This document shows positions 8,983-20,522 of a DNA stretch of 64,000 nucleotides, piece after piece. The notes under the pieces are model-generated. The model did no database searches. It saw only the letters and a program-made list of their open reading frames with translations, and had not been told where the DNA came from. A program made the translations under genes and the position numbers. Position 1 is the stretch's first letter; each line of letters starts with the position of its first letter. The stretch lies in assembly GCF_000382285.1 (NCBI RefSeq), contig NZ_KB907929.1, positions 186,001 to 250,000 of the forward strand, given 5' to 3'. This DNA comes from Solimonas variicoloris DSM 15731 (GTDB taxonomy: Bacteria; Pseudomonadota; Gammaproteobacteria; Nevskiales; Nevskiaceae).

Positions 8983-10434
8983 TCAGGCCACCAGGAACAG
9001 CGAGGCGAGCCCGAGGAAGATGAAGAAGCCGAGGCTGTCGGTGGTGGCCGTGAGCATGACGCTGGAGCCCATGATCGGATCGCGGCCGAAGCGCTGCAGC
9101 GCGACCGGAATGACCAGGCCGGCGGTCGCCGCCAGCAGAAGCTCCAGCAGCATCGCCGAGCCGATGACGAGCGCCAGCTTCCAGTCGTGGTACAGCGCGA
9201 AGGTCACGGCGCCGAGCGCCGAACCCCAGACGGTGCCGTTGATGCCGGCGATCGCCAGTTCGCGCAGCAGCATCATGCGCAGCTGCGAGGGCGCCATCTG
9301 GTTCAGCGCCAGGCCGCGGATCACCAGCGCCATGGTCTGATTGCCGGTATTGCCGCCGATGCTGGCGACGATCGGCATCAGCGTCGCCAGCGCCACCAGC
9401 TGGGCGATGACCGGCTCGAAGGCGTCGATCACGCGCGAGGCGACGAACGCCGTCAGCAGGTTGAGCGCGACCCAGGGCCAGCGCTTGCGCGCGCTCTGCA
9501 TCGGCGGCGTGAACAGGTCCTCGTCCTCTTCGGTCAGGCCGACCTGGCGCAGGCCTTCGTTCTGCGCGCGTTCGTTGATTTCGTCGATGACGGCATCGAC
9601 CGTGATGCGGCCGACGACCTGCTTGTGCAGGTTCACGACCGGCGCCGAGATCAGGTCGTACTTCTCGAACGCGTCGACCGCGTCGCGGTCGCGGTCGTCG
9701 GTGAAGAAGTAGGTGGGCTGCGTCAGCATCACCTGGCTGACTTCGTCCTCGGGCTCTTCGAACAGCAGCTTGTCGAGCGGCAGCACGCCGCGCAGGCGAT
9801 TGTTGCGGTCGACGACGATGATTTCGTTGCTGTGCGGCGGCAGCGGCTTCTTGCGCCGCAGCAGGCGGTGCACCGCTTCGAGCGTGGTGTCCTCGCGGAC
9901 GGCGATGTAGTCGAGGTCCATCATCGCGCCGACGCTGTCCTCCGGGAAGCTCAGCACCGAGCGCACCTCGGCCTGATCGGCGCGGTCGACGTGCTCGAGC
10001 ACCGCGGCGCGCTGCTCGTCGGGCAGCGAGCTGACGAGGTCGGCGATGTCGTCGGAGTCCAGCGTGCGCACCACCGCCGAAATCTCCTCGGGCGCCATGT
10101 GCTCGACCAGCGAGCGGCGCACGACGTCGGAGACTTCGAGCAGCACGGCGCCGCGGCGTTCCGGCCGGACCAGGCCCCAGGCCATTTCGCGTGCTTCCGG
10201 CGCCAGGCTTTCCAGCACGAAGGCGATGTCGGCCGGGTGGAAGTTGGTGAGCCGCTGCGCCAGCGCCGCCTGATGCTGGCGCGCGACCAGCTGGGCGACG
10301 ACGTCCTGCTTGCGGTTCTCCGAGCGCGACAGCAGCTCCAGCTCCAGCGCCTGGCGGGACAGCAGCTCGATCACCTGGGCGCGGGCGTGCTCCAGATGGC
10401 GATGGTGCGGCGTGGTATCGGCGTTGTCGGGCAT
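8983..10434 (-). CDS. mgtE: Magnesium transporter MgtE
   Basis: A 483-residue Mg2+ channel. It has the cytosolic MgtE N domain (HPADIAFVLESL, SLPDEQRAAVLEH), a tandem CBS pair (about 130-255, with AVREDTTLEAVHRLL and APVVNLHKQVVGRITVD), a plug helix, and a five-helix membrane domain at the end (VASIGGNTGNQTMALVIRGL, the conserved pore region). The ATG at 10434 is preferred; the frame opens further upstream only through a TTG at 10485. Confidence 0.93.
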   Translation of the reverse strand: MPDNADTTPHHRHLEHARAQVIELLSRQALELELLSRSENRKQDVVAQLVARQHQAALAQRLTNFHPADIAFVLESLAPEAREMAWGLVRPERRGAVLLEVSDVVRRSLVEHMAPEEISAVVRTLDSDDIADLVSSLPDEQRAAVLEHVDRADQAEVRSVLSFPEDSVGAMMDLDYIAVREDTTLEAVHRLLRRKKPLPPHSNEIIVVDRNNRLRGVLPLDKLLFEEPEDEVSQVMLTQPTYFFTDDRDRDAVDAFEKYDLISAPVVNLHKQVVGRITVDAVIDEINERAQNEGLRQVGLTEEDEDLFTPPMQSARKRWPWVALNLLTAFVASRVIDAFEPVIAQLVALATLMPIVASIGGNTGNQTMALVIRGLALNQMAPSQLRMMLLRELAIAGINGTVWGSALGAVTFALYHDWKLALVIGSAMLLELLLAATAGLVIPVALQRFGRDPIMGSSVMLTATTDSLGFFIFLGLASLFLVA

Positions 10435-10623
10435 CGTCGCACGCGACGGTGGAGGGGAGCCGATCGGGTCGCGATCAGGCCGCAATCAAGCCAGGGTCCG
10501 GCGCGGCTATCTTAGCTGCGCCCGCGTTGCGCCGCTGCCGCCGCGCGGCAGGCGCGCCGGGCCGACCTTTCGGTTAAGGTTGGCGGCCACGATGATCCCC
10601 TTCCGTCCGTCCCCGCGCCGCCG

Positions 10624-12483
<1,860 letters not shown>

Positions 12484-12589
12484 GGTGCACGGCGCCCGCC
12501 TGCGCTGATTGCAGCAGGTCAGCACGGGCGGCTTGCGGTTACGCTCGGCGGCCACGAATCCCGCACCATCGCACGCAAAGGAGAGAGGC

Positions 12590-13495
12590 ATGAAATCGTT
12601 CAAGGGCCGCGTCGCCATTGTCACCGGCGCCGGCAACGGCCTGGGCCGCCAGCACGCGCTGGCGCTGGCGGCGCGCGGCGCCAGGGTGGTCATCAACGAT
12701 CTGGGCGGTGCGCGCGACGGCAGCGGCGGCTCGTCGACTGCCGCCGAGGCAGTGGTCGCCGAGATTCGCGCCGCCGGCGGCGAGGCGATCGCCAGCGGCG
12801 CGTCGGTCACCGACATGGCCGCCGTCGAGCAGATGGTGGCGCAGACCGTCGCCGAGTGGGGGCGCGTCGACATCCTCGTCAACAACGCCGGCGTGCTGCG
12901 CGACAAGACCTTCGCGAAGATGACGGTCGAGGATTTCCGCTTCGTCGTCGATGTCCACCTGATGGGCGCGATGCATTGCACGAAGGCGGTCTGGGAGCAG
13001 ATGCGCACGCAGAACTATGGCCGCATCGTGATGACGACCTCGTCGACCGGCCTCTACGGTAACTTCGGCCAGTCCAACTACGGCGCCGCCAAGCTGGCGC
13101 TGGTCGGCCTGATGCAGACGCTGGGCCTGGAAGGCGAGAAGTACAACATCCGCGTCAACGCGTTGGCGCCGACCGCCGCGACGCGCATGACCGAGGACAT
13201 CCTGACGCCGGACATGCTCGACAAGCTGCGCCCGGAGATGGTCAGCCAGGGTCTGCTGCATCTGGTGTCCGAGGATGCGCCGAACCGCGCCATCCTCTGC
13301 GCCGGCGGCGGTGCCTTCGAGGCCGCGCACATCACGCTGACGCGCGGCATCTTCGTCGGCGACGCCGCCGACCCGGCGGCGACTGTCGAAGCGCGCTATG
13401 CCGAGATCGATGCGCGCGACGGCGAGATCGTGCCGGCCAACGGCATGCAGCAGGCGGTGTTCGAGCTGGAGAAAGCCAAGCGCGCGCTGTCGTAG
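12590..13495 (+). CDS. Short-chain dehydrogenase, (3R)-hydroxyacyl-CoA dehydrogenase-like
   Basis: A 301-residue NAD(P)-binding Rossmann enzyme. The cofactor motif is GAGNGLG at 13-19, the structural NNAG follows at about 98-101, and the catalytic YxxxK is Tyr164/Lys168 (NYGAAK). The sequence follows the N-terminal (3R)-hydroxyacyl-CoA dehydrogenase domain of the human peroxisomal multifunctional enzyme (17-beta-HSD type 4): VNDLGG, RDKTFAKMT and YGNFGQSNYGAAKL. That suggests a role in oxidation of fatty-acyl or sterol-like CoA esters. The start has a GGAGAG ribosome site. No hydratase gene is adjacent. Confidence 0.8.
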   Translation: MKSFKGRVAIVTGAGNGLGRQHALALAARGARVVINDLGGARDGSGGSSTAAEAVVAEIRAAGGEAIASGASVTDMAAVEQMVAQTVAEWGRVDILVNNAGVLRDKTFAKMTVEDFRFVVDVHLMGAMHCTKAVWEQMRTQNYGRIVMTTSSTGLYGNFGQSNYGAAKLALVGLMQTLGLEGEKYNIRVNALAPTAATRMTEDILTPDMLDKLRPEMVSQGLLHLVSEDAPNRAILCAGGGAFEAAHITLTRGIFVGDAADPAATVEARYAEIDARDGEIVPANGMQQAVFELEKAKRALS

Positions 13496-13586
13496 CGGCG
13501 TGCTCGCGGGCCGGTGGCGGCGTGCGGCACCGGCCCGCGGCCCCTTCTGCGAGAATGCGCGGCTTTCGCCGCCATTCCCGCCGCTC

Positions 13587-14486
13587 ATGTCCGCGCGCCA
13601 CGCTTCGTCCACCGATTACGCCCTGCTGCTGATTCCGCCGCTGCTGTGGGCCGGCAACGCGGTCGTCGCGCGCGGACTGGCCGGGCATCTGCCGCCGATC
13701 GCGTTCTCGTTCTGGCGCTGGGCGCTGGCCCTGCTGCTGATCGCGCCGTTCGGTCTGGCCGGCGTGATCGCGCAGCGCGCGACGATCCGCGCCCGCCTCG
13801 GCGTGCTGGTCGCGCTCGCGCTGACCTCGGTCACCGCCTACAACACCATGCTGTATCTGGCGCTGCAGACCTCGACCGCGGTGTCGGTGACGCTGGTCGC
13901 CGCGGCGATGCCGGCGACGATCATGGCGCTGGCCAGCGTCTGGCTCGGCGAGCGGCTCGGGCTGCGGCAGTGGGCCGGCATGCTGATCGCGCTGTTCGGG
14001 GTGCTGACCGTGCTCGGCCACGGCGATCCGCGCCGCGTGCTGACGCTGGCCTTCCATCGCGGCGACCTGTGGGCAGTGGCCGCCAATCTGTCGTGGGCGG
14101 TCTATTCGGTGATGCTGCGCCGTTATCCGACCGGACTCGACGCGCGCACGCTGCTGACCACGCAGATCCTCATCGGCGTGCCCTGCATCCTGCCGTTCTA
14201 TTTGATCGAGCTCGCCGGCGGCCGCACGCTCGCGCTCGATGCCGGCACCCTGGGCGCGATCGGCTACGCCGGCCTGCTGGCCTCGCTGGTCGCGTACTTT
14301 CTCTGGAACCGCGGCGTGGCCGCGGTCGGCCCGTCGGTCGCCGGGCAGTTCACGTACTTCATTCCGCTGTTCACGGCGCTGATCGCGGCGCTGGCGCTCG
14401 GCGAGCGCGTCGAGCCGTATCACGGGCTCGCATTCGCGCTGATCGTCTCGGGCATCGTCTTCGCGAATCTGCGCCTGCGGCGCTGA
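13587..14486 (+). CDS. EamA/DMT-family transporter
   Basis: A 299-residue inner-membrane protein with about ten predicted helices in two EamA repeats, the usual layout of drug/metabolite exporters (first repeat about 10-135, with NAVVARGLAG and SVWLGERLGLRQWAGM; second about 150-295, with FLWNRGVAAVGPSVAGQFTYFIPLF). Substrate unknown. It starts 91 bases after the SDR gene on the same strand. Confidence 0.85.
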   Translation: MSARHASSTDYALLLIPPLLWAGNAVVARGLAGHLPPIAFSFWRWALALLLIAPFGLAGVIAQRATIRARLGVLVALALTSVTAYNTMLYLALQTSTAVSVTLVAAAMPATIMALASVWLGERLGLRQWAGMLIALFGVLTVLGHGDPRRVLTLAFHRGDLWAVAANLSWAVYSVMLRRYPTGLDARTLLTTQILIGVPCILPFYLIELAGGRTLALDAGTLGAIGYAGLLASLVAYFLWNRGVAAVGPSVAGQFTYFIPLFTALIAALALGERVEPYHGLAFALIVSGIVFANLRLRR

Positions 14487-14523
14487 AGGCGCTTTCAGGC
14501 TGCAGCGGCGGCTGCTCGCGCGC

Positions 14524-15144
14524 TCAGGTTTCCGGTACGGCCACGCCGCGGTAGACGTAGGTCATCGGCCGCGGGCCGGGCAGGTAATCGGCCTGCAGTT
14601 CGGTGATCTCGAAGCCGCCGGCCGCGAGCAGCGCCGGAATGTCGCGGTTCAGATGGCAGCCGCCGGCGAGCGGTTTCCATACCGGCGTCAGGCCGTTCTG
14701 CCAGCGCCGCACGCCGGCGTCCGGCGCCAGGCCATGCTCGCAGAACAGCAGCTGGCCCTGCGGGCGAAGCGCGCGGCGCATTTCGCGCAGCGCCGCGACG
14801 GCGTCGGGAATCGTGCACAGCGTGAACGTGGTGACCACGGTGTCGAAGCTCGCGTCGTCGGACGGGATGCGCTCGGCCGGTAGGTCCAGCAGTTCGATGC
14901 CGATGCCGGCCTCGGCGGCGCGCTTGCGCGCGAGGCGGTGCATCTGCGCGGCGGGATCGAGCCCGTACAGCGCGCTCAGCCGCTCGCGGTCGTAGAACGG
15001 CAGATTGCGGCCGGTGCCGATGCCGATTTCCAGCACGCGTCCGAGCGCGCGCGGCACCAGCTTGGCGCGCTCCTTCTGGATCGGCCCGATGCCGCAGGCC
15101 AGATCGATCAGATACGGCAGCACGTAGCGGTCGTACGGGTTCAT
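14524..15144 (-). CDS. Class I SAM-dependent methyltransferase
   Basis: A 206-residue Rossmann methyltransferase of the UbiE/Methyltransf_11 type. Motif I is VLEIGIGTGRN at 37-47, the acidic end of strand 2 is LYGLDPAAQM, and the post-I/II region is FDTVVTTFTLCTIPD. Substrate unknown. The ATG at 15144 has an excellent AGGAGG site 6 bases upstream. It is convergent with the EamA gene. Confidence 0.82.
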   Translation of the reverse strand: MNPYDRYVLPYLIDLACGIGPIQKERAKLVPRALGRVLEIGIGTGRNLPFYDRERLSALYGLDPAAQMHRLARKRAAEAGIGIELLDLPAERIPSDDASFDTVVTTFTLCTIPDAVAALREMRRALRPQGQLLFCEHGLAPDAGVRRWQNGLTPVWKPLAGGCHLNRDIPALLAAGGFEITELQADYLPGPRPMTYVYRGVAVPET

Positions 15145-15383
15145 GGGCTTCCTCCTTGGAATGCGTATGCGTCGGCCGCCGCTCGATGGGCATCGGCGGC
15201 GGCGTGGAATCAGGGCGATTCTGCGCAAGCCGGAGATACCACGGCCATTGCCGCGCGGCCACGGCGGTATTCCGGAACGATCACGCTGCGCGCCTTGCAG
15301 CGACAACGCCGCGTGGCGAGTTGTGGGACGCGAACGCGCAACGTCAGAACGTGCGGCGCAGGAGCGCGATATAAAGGGTTGGA

Positions 15384-15459
15384 TGGTGGCCGGGGACGGA
15401 ATCGAACCGCCGACACGGGGATTTTCAATCCCCTGCTCTACCGACTGAGCTACCCGGCC
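15384..15459 (-). tRNA. tRNA-Phe(GAA)
   Basis: A 76-nt cloverleaf with encoded CCA. The acceptor stem is GGCCGGG/CCCGGCC, the D-arm contains AGCTCAGTCGGTAGAGC, the anticodon loop TTGAAAA gives GAA, and the T-arm contains GGTTCGATTCC. No sign of integration next to it. Confidence 0.97.
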
Positions 15460-15516
15460 GGGCGCTGCGAGGCCGCGTATTAAAGCGGCGCGCACTCGGC
15501 TCGTCAAGCCGAACGT

Positions 15517-15798
15517 TCAATCCGGCTTTTGCGGCGGGGCGACGTAGCCGGTCTGCGTCAGCTCGCCGCCGTCGAAGAAGAACTTTTCCATTTCCTCGCC
15601 GAGCAGCTTGCGCGCGCTGGCGTCGGCGAGCACGAGGCGGTATTCGTTGATCAGCCGTGTCTGGTGCTGGATCCACATCTGCCAGGCCTGTTTGGAGACC
15701 TGTTCGTAGATGCGCTTGCCGAGCGGGCCGGGCAGCGGCGGGCGGTCGAGGCCTTCGGCGTCGACGCCGAGCTTGATGCAGTGAACGATGCGGCTCAT
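15517..15798 (-). CDS. yggX: Probable Fe(2+)-trafficking / oxidative damage protection protein YggX
   Basis: A 93-residue cytoplasmic protein of the YggX family, which protects Fe-S clusters against oxidants. It keeps the conserved Cys7, [22 protein letters not shown] and KFFFDGG. Its start overlaps the mutY stop by 4 bases, the classical mutY-yggX pair; MutY itself has a 4Fe-4S cluster. Confidence 0.95.
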   Translation of the reverse strand: MSRIVHCIKLGVDAEGLDRPPLPGPLGKRIYEQVSKQAWQMWIQHQTRLINEYRLVLADASARKLLGEEMEKFFFDGGELTQTGYVAPPQKPD

Positions 15799-16844
15799 GT
15801 CTCGGTACCTTGCAGAGAGCGCAACAGTTTACGGATCGGCGCCGGCAGGCCCAAGCGTTCAAGCTGCTCGGCGTCGATCCATTGCCAGCGCTCCTCGGCG
15901 ATGCGGCTGCCGGACGTGGCGGTCGCGATCAGCTGTGGCTGCAAGACGTAGTCGAAATGCGTGAAGGCGTGCGTCAGCGGCGGCAGCGTCTGTTCGGCGA
16001 CGCTGCGCAGCGCCTGCGCGGCGAGCCAATCGGGCGCGGCGGGATCGCCGTCGCCGAGCAGCGGCGGACACCAGAGCCCGCCCCACAGGCCGCTCGGCGG
16101 CCGTCGTTCGAGCAGCAGCCGGCCGTCGGCGTCGCGCGCGAGCAGCAGCACGGCCTCGCGGCGCGGCCGCGCGCGCGCCGGCTTGGCGCCCGGGTACTGC
16201 GCGACGGTGCCGGCCAGACGCGCCTGGCAGTCGCCGGCGACCGGGCACAGCAGGCATTTGGGATTGCGCGCGCTGCAGATGGAGGCGCCGAGGTCCATCA
16301 GCGCCTGCGTGTAGTCGGCGAGCCGTTGCTGCGGCAGGCGCGCTTCGGCTTCGCGCCACAGCTGCTTCTGCACGGCGGGCTGGCCCGGCCAGCCGGGGAC
16401 GGCGGCGTGGCGCGCGAGCACGCGGCGCACGTTGCCATCGAGGATCGCGTGCCGATCGCCCCAGGCCTGCGCGAGGATCGCGCCGGCCGTCGAGCGGCCG
16501 ATGCCGGGCAAGGCGGCGATGGCTTCGATATCGCGCGGGAATTCGCCGTCGTGTTCGGCGACCACGGCCTGCGCGCAGCGGTGCAGATTGCGGGCGCGGG
16601 CGTAGTAGCCGAGGCCGGCCCACAGCGCCAGCACGTCGTCGAGCGGCGCGGCGGCGAGCGCGGCGATGTCGGGAAAGCGGTCGAGGAAGCGCGCGAAGTA
16701 GGGGATGACGGTGGTGACCTGCGTCTGCTGCAGCATCACCTCGGACAGCCACACGCGGTACGGCGTGCGCGGATGCTGCCACGGCAGATCGTGGCGGCCG
16801 TGCACGTCGAACCAGGCCAGCAGGCGTTCGGCGAACGGCGTCAT
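15795..16844 (-). CDS. mutY: A/G-specific adenine glycosylase MutY
   Basis: A 349-residue DNA repair glycosylase that removes A opposite 8-oxoG. Catalytic Glu35 ([11 protein letters not shown]) and Asp136 (AILDGNV) flank the helix-hairpin-helix [12 protein letters not shown]. The 4Fe-4S ligands are Cys190, Cys197, Cys200 and Cys206 (C-x6-C-x2-C-x5-C). The C-terminal NUDIX-like domain that recognises 8-oxoG begins near residue 230. It overlaps both neighbours by 4 bases. Confidence 0.97.
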   Translation of the reverse strand: MTPFAERLLAWFDVHGRHDLPWQHPRTPYRVWLSEVMLQQTQVTTVIPYFARFLDRFPDIAALAAAPLDDVLALWAGLGYYARARNLHRCAQAVVAEHDGEFPRDIEAIAALPGIGRSTAGAILAQAWGDRHAILDGNVRRVLARHAAVPGWPGQPAVQKQLWREAEARLPQQRLADYTQALMDLGASICSARNPKCLLCPVAGDCQARLAGTVAQYPGAKPARARPRREAVLLLARDADGRLLLERRPPSGLWGGLWCPPLLGDGDPAAPDWLAAQALRSVAEQTLPPLTHAFTHFDYVLQPQLIATATSGSRIAEERWQWIDAEQLERLGLPAPIRKLLRSLQGTET

Positions 16845-17422
16845 GGCGCGGCCGGCTCCAGACCCTTGGCGCGCGCCAGCGCGAGCGCTTCGATGCCGTG
16901 TGCGGTGGCCTTGGCCTGGCGCTGCATCGCGCGTTCGATCAGCCACGGACCGATCAGCGGCGGAATCCAGAAGTCGGGCTCCAGCTCGGCATGGAACCAC
17001 AGGCAGGTTTGCGCGCCGCAACGGTCGAGCCGCCAGGCGGCGGTGCCGTAGCGCAGATTGCTGAGCGCGGGCACGACCGTGGCGTCGAGCCGGTAGCCGT
17101 GCGCGTCGCGACTGTCGCGCACGTCCTGGACCTGCTTGAGCTGCGAGCAGAAGAAGCTCACGCAGACGCGCACCGTCGTGCGCCAGCGCTCGGTGCCGGG
17201 CTGCACCGCGGGCAGCGCGGTGACTTCCTCGACCGCGTCGTTGATGCGTGGCAGGTTGCGGAAGTCGCGGAACACCGCGTAGGCGTCGTCGAGCGGCGCG
17301 TCGAGCCGCGCCTGCAGTTCGATGCGGTAGCGCGACTGCCCGTGCGTGACCTCGACGCGGTCGACGGTCTCGGCGGCGGCGCTGGCGCTGAACGCGGCCA
17401 GGAACAGGAAGGCGGCTCTCAC
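16841..17422 (-). CDS. Exported SRPBCC/polyketide-cyclase-like protein
   Basis: A 193-residue protein with a Sec signal peptide (about residues 1-17, cleavage after FSASAAA) followed by a START/SRPBCC-type helix-grip domain (LDAPLDDAYAVFRDFRNLPRIND). Such domains bind hydrophobic ligands; the ligand here is unknown. The GTG start overlaps the asmA stop (GTGA), and its stop overlaps the mutY ATG, placing it inside the asmA-mutY-yggX operon. A periplasmic place is inferred from the signal peptide. Confidence 0.78.
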   Translation of the reverse strand: MRAAFLFLAAFSASAAAETVDRVEVTHGQSRYRIELQARLDAPLDDAYAVFRDFRNLPRINDAVEEVTALPAVQPGTERWRTTVRVCVSFFCSQLKQVQDVRDSRDAHGYRLDATVVPALSNLRYGTAAWRLDRCGAQTCLWFHAELEPDFWIPPLIGPWLIERAMQRQAKATAHGIEALALARAKGLEPAAP

Positions 17423-19665
17423 GGAGTCGTCTGCGGCTCCGCCGGCTTCTCCTGCTTTTTCTTCTTGCCGAACAGCAGGTCGTTGAGCTTGTCGTTGAGC
17501 TTCTGCTTGACCTCGGGGTCGTTCAGCTTCTCGCGGACCTTCTCGGCCGCTTTCTGCTTGACGGCGTCCTCGATGTCGACCTTGTACTTCGGCTTCCACA
17601 GGCTGCCGCTGAGGCGGATCGGGATCGTCACGCCGTTGAGCTGCGCGAGCTCCTTGCCGCCCTGGCCCTTGCTGGTCTCGACGACCGTCGGCTTGGCCGT
17701 GTAGTTGATGGTTTCGTCGACGAGGTTGATGTCGCCGGCGCCGCCGACGCGGAACAGCGGGCTCGCCGCGTTCAGATCGTCGCTGTGCAGCACGCCGTTG
17801 TTGAGCGTGCCGCTGACGGAGATCGTCGTGAAGTCGGTTTCGGGCGTGCTGGTTTCGCTGTAGTTGAGATTGCCGGCCAGCATCGCCTCGCCCTTGCGGA
17901 TGATCTGGCCGAGATTAAAACCCTTGACGGCTCCGTTCTTCGCCTGCGCGGCGAGCTGGCCGTCGAGCGTGCGGCGCAGCTCGCCGACGGTCTTGCCGCG
18001 GCCGCTGACGTCGGCGCTGAAGTCGGCGATGCCGCTGACGTAGTCCTTGCCGGTGAAGTCCTGCAGGAACGGGCCGGCCTGGAACGAGGACAGCTGCGTC
18101 TTCAGCGCGTAGCCCGGCGTCGCCCCCGGCGTGTAGCGGTGCGTGAGCTTGACGCTGCCGCCGTAGAGCCGGGCGCTGAGGTCCTGCTGCTTCACCGTCT
18201 GCGCGCCCTGGCCGGACAGCTTGATGCGGATGTCGCTGAGCTTGAGCTTGTCGACGACCAGCTTGCCGATGTCGATGGTGCCGTCGGCGTTGAGCTTCTG
18301 CAGCATCTCGGCCGGCAGCTGCACGGCGTTGAGATCCTTCTTCTCGCCGTCCGGCGTCGCGACCTTTTCCTTGTCCTTGCTCTTCGGCGGCAGGTAGCGG
18401 TCGGCGTCGATGCTGTCGACCTGCAGCGCGAAGGCCAGCGCCAGCGTCTTGAAGTCCGCGATGCCGAAGTCGCCCGTGATCCTGGTCTGGTCGAGGGTGG
18501 CGACGAGGTTCTGCAGGCGGGCGCTGCTCAGCGTGCCGCTGTACTGCGCTTGGAGGCCGGCCTGTGCCAGCGCCTTCGGGTCGGCGGTATCGAGCTTGGT
18601 GCCGAAGCTTTCGAGCAGCTTGCGCGGGCTGAACGGCGCGATCGTCAACGGGCCGGACAGCTGCGGGTGCTCGCCGTTCAGCTCGCGACCGCTGATGTCG
18701 GTGGTCAGCGTCAGATCGGCGGCCTGCAGCTTGCCGTTGGCGAAGCGCAGCGCGCCCTCCTTGAGGTTGTAGGCGAGATCGCCGCCGAGGCGGACGGTCT
18801 GGCTGCCGTTCGGGATCGATTTGCCGCCGAGCTTGGCTTCCACGTCCAGGGCATCGAGATTGAAGACCTGCGCGGCGAGGTCGGCGACGAGGCGCGTCTT
18901 GATCGTGGTGTCGATGTCGTAGTCGAGCGCCTTGCCCTGGATGCCGAGCTTGAGGCCGTCGGTGTCGAGCTTGTTGGCCTTGAGGTCGGGCTTGATGGTG
19001 CCGGACAGCGACACGTCGGCCTGCGCGGCCGGCGTCTTCGACATCACCGTCGCCGCCAGGTCGAGGTCGAACGGATCGCTCGGCCGCAACGTGCCGGTCT
19101 TGAGCTTGAGCTTCTGCAGCTCGTAGTGCTTGCCGGCTTGCGCGTCGTCGTAGACGACGGCGGCGTCGTCGACGGTCACGCCGTCGATGTCGAGGCTGTC
19201 GAGCGAGAACTGCGCCTCGACTTTCACCTTCGGCGGCTTTTCCTCTTTCTGCTGCCGGGCGTGCTGGAGCAGATCGTCCCAGTTGCTGAGGCCCTCGGCG
19301 TTCTTCGCCAGACTGACGTGCAGGCCGTCGAGCGTGACGGTGCTGACCTGCAGCTGCTTGTCGAACAGCAGCGGCATCAGCTTGACGCCGACGCTGGCCT
19401 TGCGCACTTCGGCGAACGGCACGTCGCCGAAGCCGGGCGCGTTGCCGAGCCGGGCGTCGGCCAGCGACACGCGCAGCCAGGGGAAGACTTTCAGCTGGAT
19501 GTCGCCGAGCGTGAGTTCGCGGCCGGTCTCTTCCTTGACCGCGGCCCGGATCTGGTCGCGGTAGTCGTTCGGGTCGAACAGCAAGGCGACGGCGAGCAGC
19601 GCTGCGACCACCAGCAGCACGAAGCTGCCGAGCACGAGCAGGACGATTTTCAGCGGTTTGGCCAT
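17419..19665 (-). CDS. asmA: AsmA family protein
   Basis: A 748-residue envelope protein. One N-terminal membrane segment (about 5-28) is followed by a large periplasmic region of AsmA type, with the repeated pattern of the family (FPWLRVSLADARLGNAPGF near the start; the AsmA_2 C-terminal domain with KGFNLGQIIRKGEAM and TINYTAKPTVVETSKG). AsmA-like proteins are thought to form grooves that carry lipid between membranes. The C-terminus is Lys-rich and charged. First gene of the asmA-SRPBCC-mutY-yggX operon. Confidence 0.9.
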   Translation of the reverse strand: MAKPLKIVLLVLGSFVLLVVAALLAVALLFDPNDYRDQIRAAVKEETGRELTLGDIQLKVFPWLRVSLADARLGNAPGFGDVPFAEVRKASVGVKLMPLLFDKQLQVSTVTLDGLHVSLAKNAEGLSNWDDLLQHARQQKEEKPPKVKVEAQFSLDSLDIDGVTVDDAAVVYDDAQAGKHYELQKLKLKTGTLRPSDPFDLDLAATVMSKTPAAQADVSLSGTIKPDLKANKLDTDGLKLGIQGKALDYDIDTTIKTRLVADLAAQVFNLDALDVEAKLGGKSIPNGSQTVRLGGDLAYNLKEGALRFANGKLQAADLTLTTDISGRELNGEHPQLSGPLTIAPFSPRKLLESFGTKLDTADPKALAQAGLQAQYSGTLSSARLQNLVATLDQTRITGDFGIADFKTLALAFALQVDSIDADRYLPPKSKDKEKVATPDGEKKDLNAVQLPAEMLQKLNADGTIDIGKLVVDKLKLSDIRIKLSGQGAQTVKQQDLSARLYGGSVKLTHRYTPGATPGYALKTQLSSFQAGPFLQDFTGKDYVSGIADFSADVSGRGKTVGELRRTLDGQLAAQAKNGAVKGFNLGQIIRKGEAMLAGNLNYSETSTPETDFTTISVSGTLNNGVLHSDDLNAASPLFRVGGAGDINLVDETINYTAKPTVVETSKGQGGKELAQLNGVTIPIRLSGSLWKPKYKVDIEDAVKQKAAEKVREKLNDPEVKQKLNDKLNDLLFGKKKKQEKPAEPQTTP

Positions 19666-19767
19666 GGGCGAATTCCTGGTGGGCGATGCCGTGGCGAGGG
19701 CAAGCGCAGGGGCGCTGCGCGCAGTCTAGTCAGGCTGTCTGGCCAGCGCATGAACGCAGCGGCTGCA

Positions 19768-19968
19768 TCAGCCGCCGCCGATCGCCTGCACGATCAGCAC
19801 CTGGTCGCCGTCGCGCAGCGCCGTCGCGGCGTGCTGCGAGCGCGGCACGATGCTGCCGTTGACCTCGACGGCGACGCGCTTGCCGCCGAGCTGCAGCGCG
19901 GCGAGCAGTTCGGCGATGTTCAGCGCGTCGGCGAGGGTGCGGGGCTCGCCGTTGACGGTAAGCTGCAT
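19768..19968 (-). CDS. thiS: Sulfur carrier protein ThiS
   Basis: A 66-residue beta-grasp protein ending in the Gly-Gly tail (VQAIGGG) that is adenylated by ThiF and then carries sulfur as thiocarboxylate for thiazole synthesis. The core VEVNGSIVPRSQH is typical. The frame opens earlier, but the ATG at 19968 gives the family length. thiG, which normally follows, is absent here: asmA starts about 100 bases downstream. The partner enzymes must be elsewhere. Confidence 0.88.
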   Translation of the reverse strand: MQLTVNGEPRTLADALNIAELLAALQLGGKRVAVEVNGSIVPRSQHAATALRDGDQVLIVQAIGGG

Positions 19969-20159
19969 GGGGGAGACGTTTCCGAATGCCGGGCCCGCAA
20001 TGGTCGCCGTTGTGTCCGGGCGGATCAATGGGCGTCCCGGGCGGGTGGGGCCGGCCGGCGTCGGAAAAATCGTGTCGAAATCGCCGGCGCCCGGCCGTCA
20101 TGGTACGGGCGGGCAGCGGCCTGGCCCATTTTCCACAGCGCCGATGGAGGCGATTGCCG

Positions 20160-20513
20160 ATGCGATATTCGATCCTGATTCACGAAAGCCCGGAAGATTT
20201 CGAGGCCCGTACCGACCCCGCACAGCAGGCGGCGCTGTGGGACGGCGTCGGTCGTTACCTGCGTGCGCTGCACGAGGCCGGCGTGTTCGTCGGCGGCGCC
20301 GGGCTGCAGCCGCCGGCCACCGCGACTCGCCTGCTGCTGCGCGACGGGCGCCGCGTGATCCAGGACGGCCCCTATCCGGACACCAAGGAACAGCTCGGCG
20401 GCCTGTTCCTGATCGAGGTGCCGAATCTCGACGTTGCGCTCGAATGGGCGGGGCGCTTTCCGCAGCGGCCCGGCCAGGTCGTCGAAGTGCGGCCGACGCT
20501 GCCCGGCGACTGA
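20160..20513 (+). CDS. YCII/DGPF-domain protein
   Basis: A 117-residue dimeric ferredoxin-like-fold protein of the YCII family; the DGPF motif is seen as QDGPYPDTKEQLGG. Biochemical role unknown. A GGAGG site lies 10 bases before the ATG. The next gene, an ECF42-type sigma factor, starts 9 bases later; YCII/DGPF genes are the hallmark neighbours of that sigma group. Confidence 0.85.
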   Translation: MRYSILIHESPEDFEARTDPAQQAALWDGVGRYLRALHEAGVFVGGAGLQPPATATRLLLRDGRRVIQDGPYPDTKEQLGGLFLIEVPNLDVALEWAGRFPQRPGQVVEVRPTLPGD

Positions 20514-20522
20514 AGTCCGGCG

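Noticed and set aside
15361..15483. Peptide containing GRNRTADTGIFNPLLYRLSY over the tRNA
   Set aside because: This is the well-known false translation of a tRNA-Phe gene.
17785..20178. 797-codon open frame antisense to asmA
   Set aside because: Same artefact; AsmA and ThiS on the minus strand explain the region.
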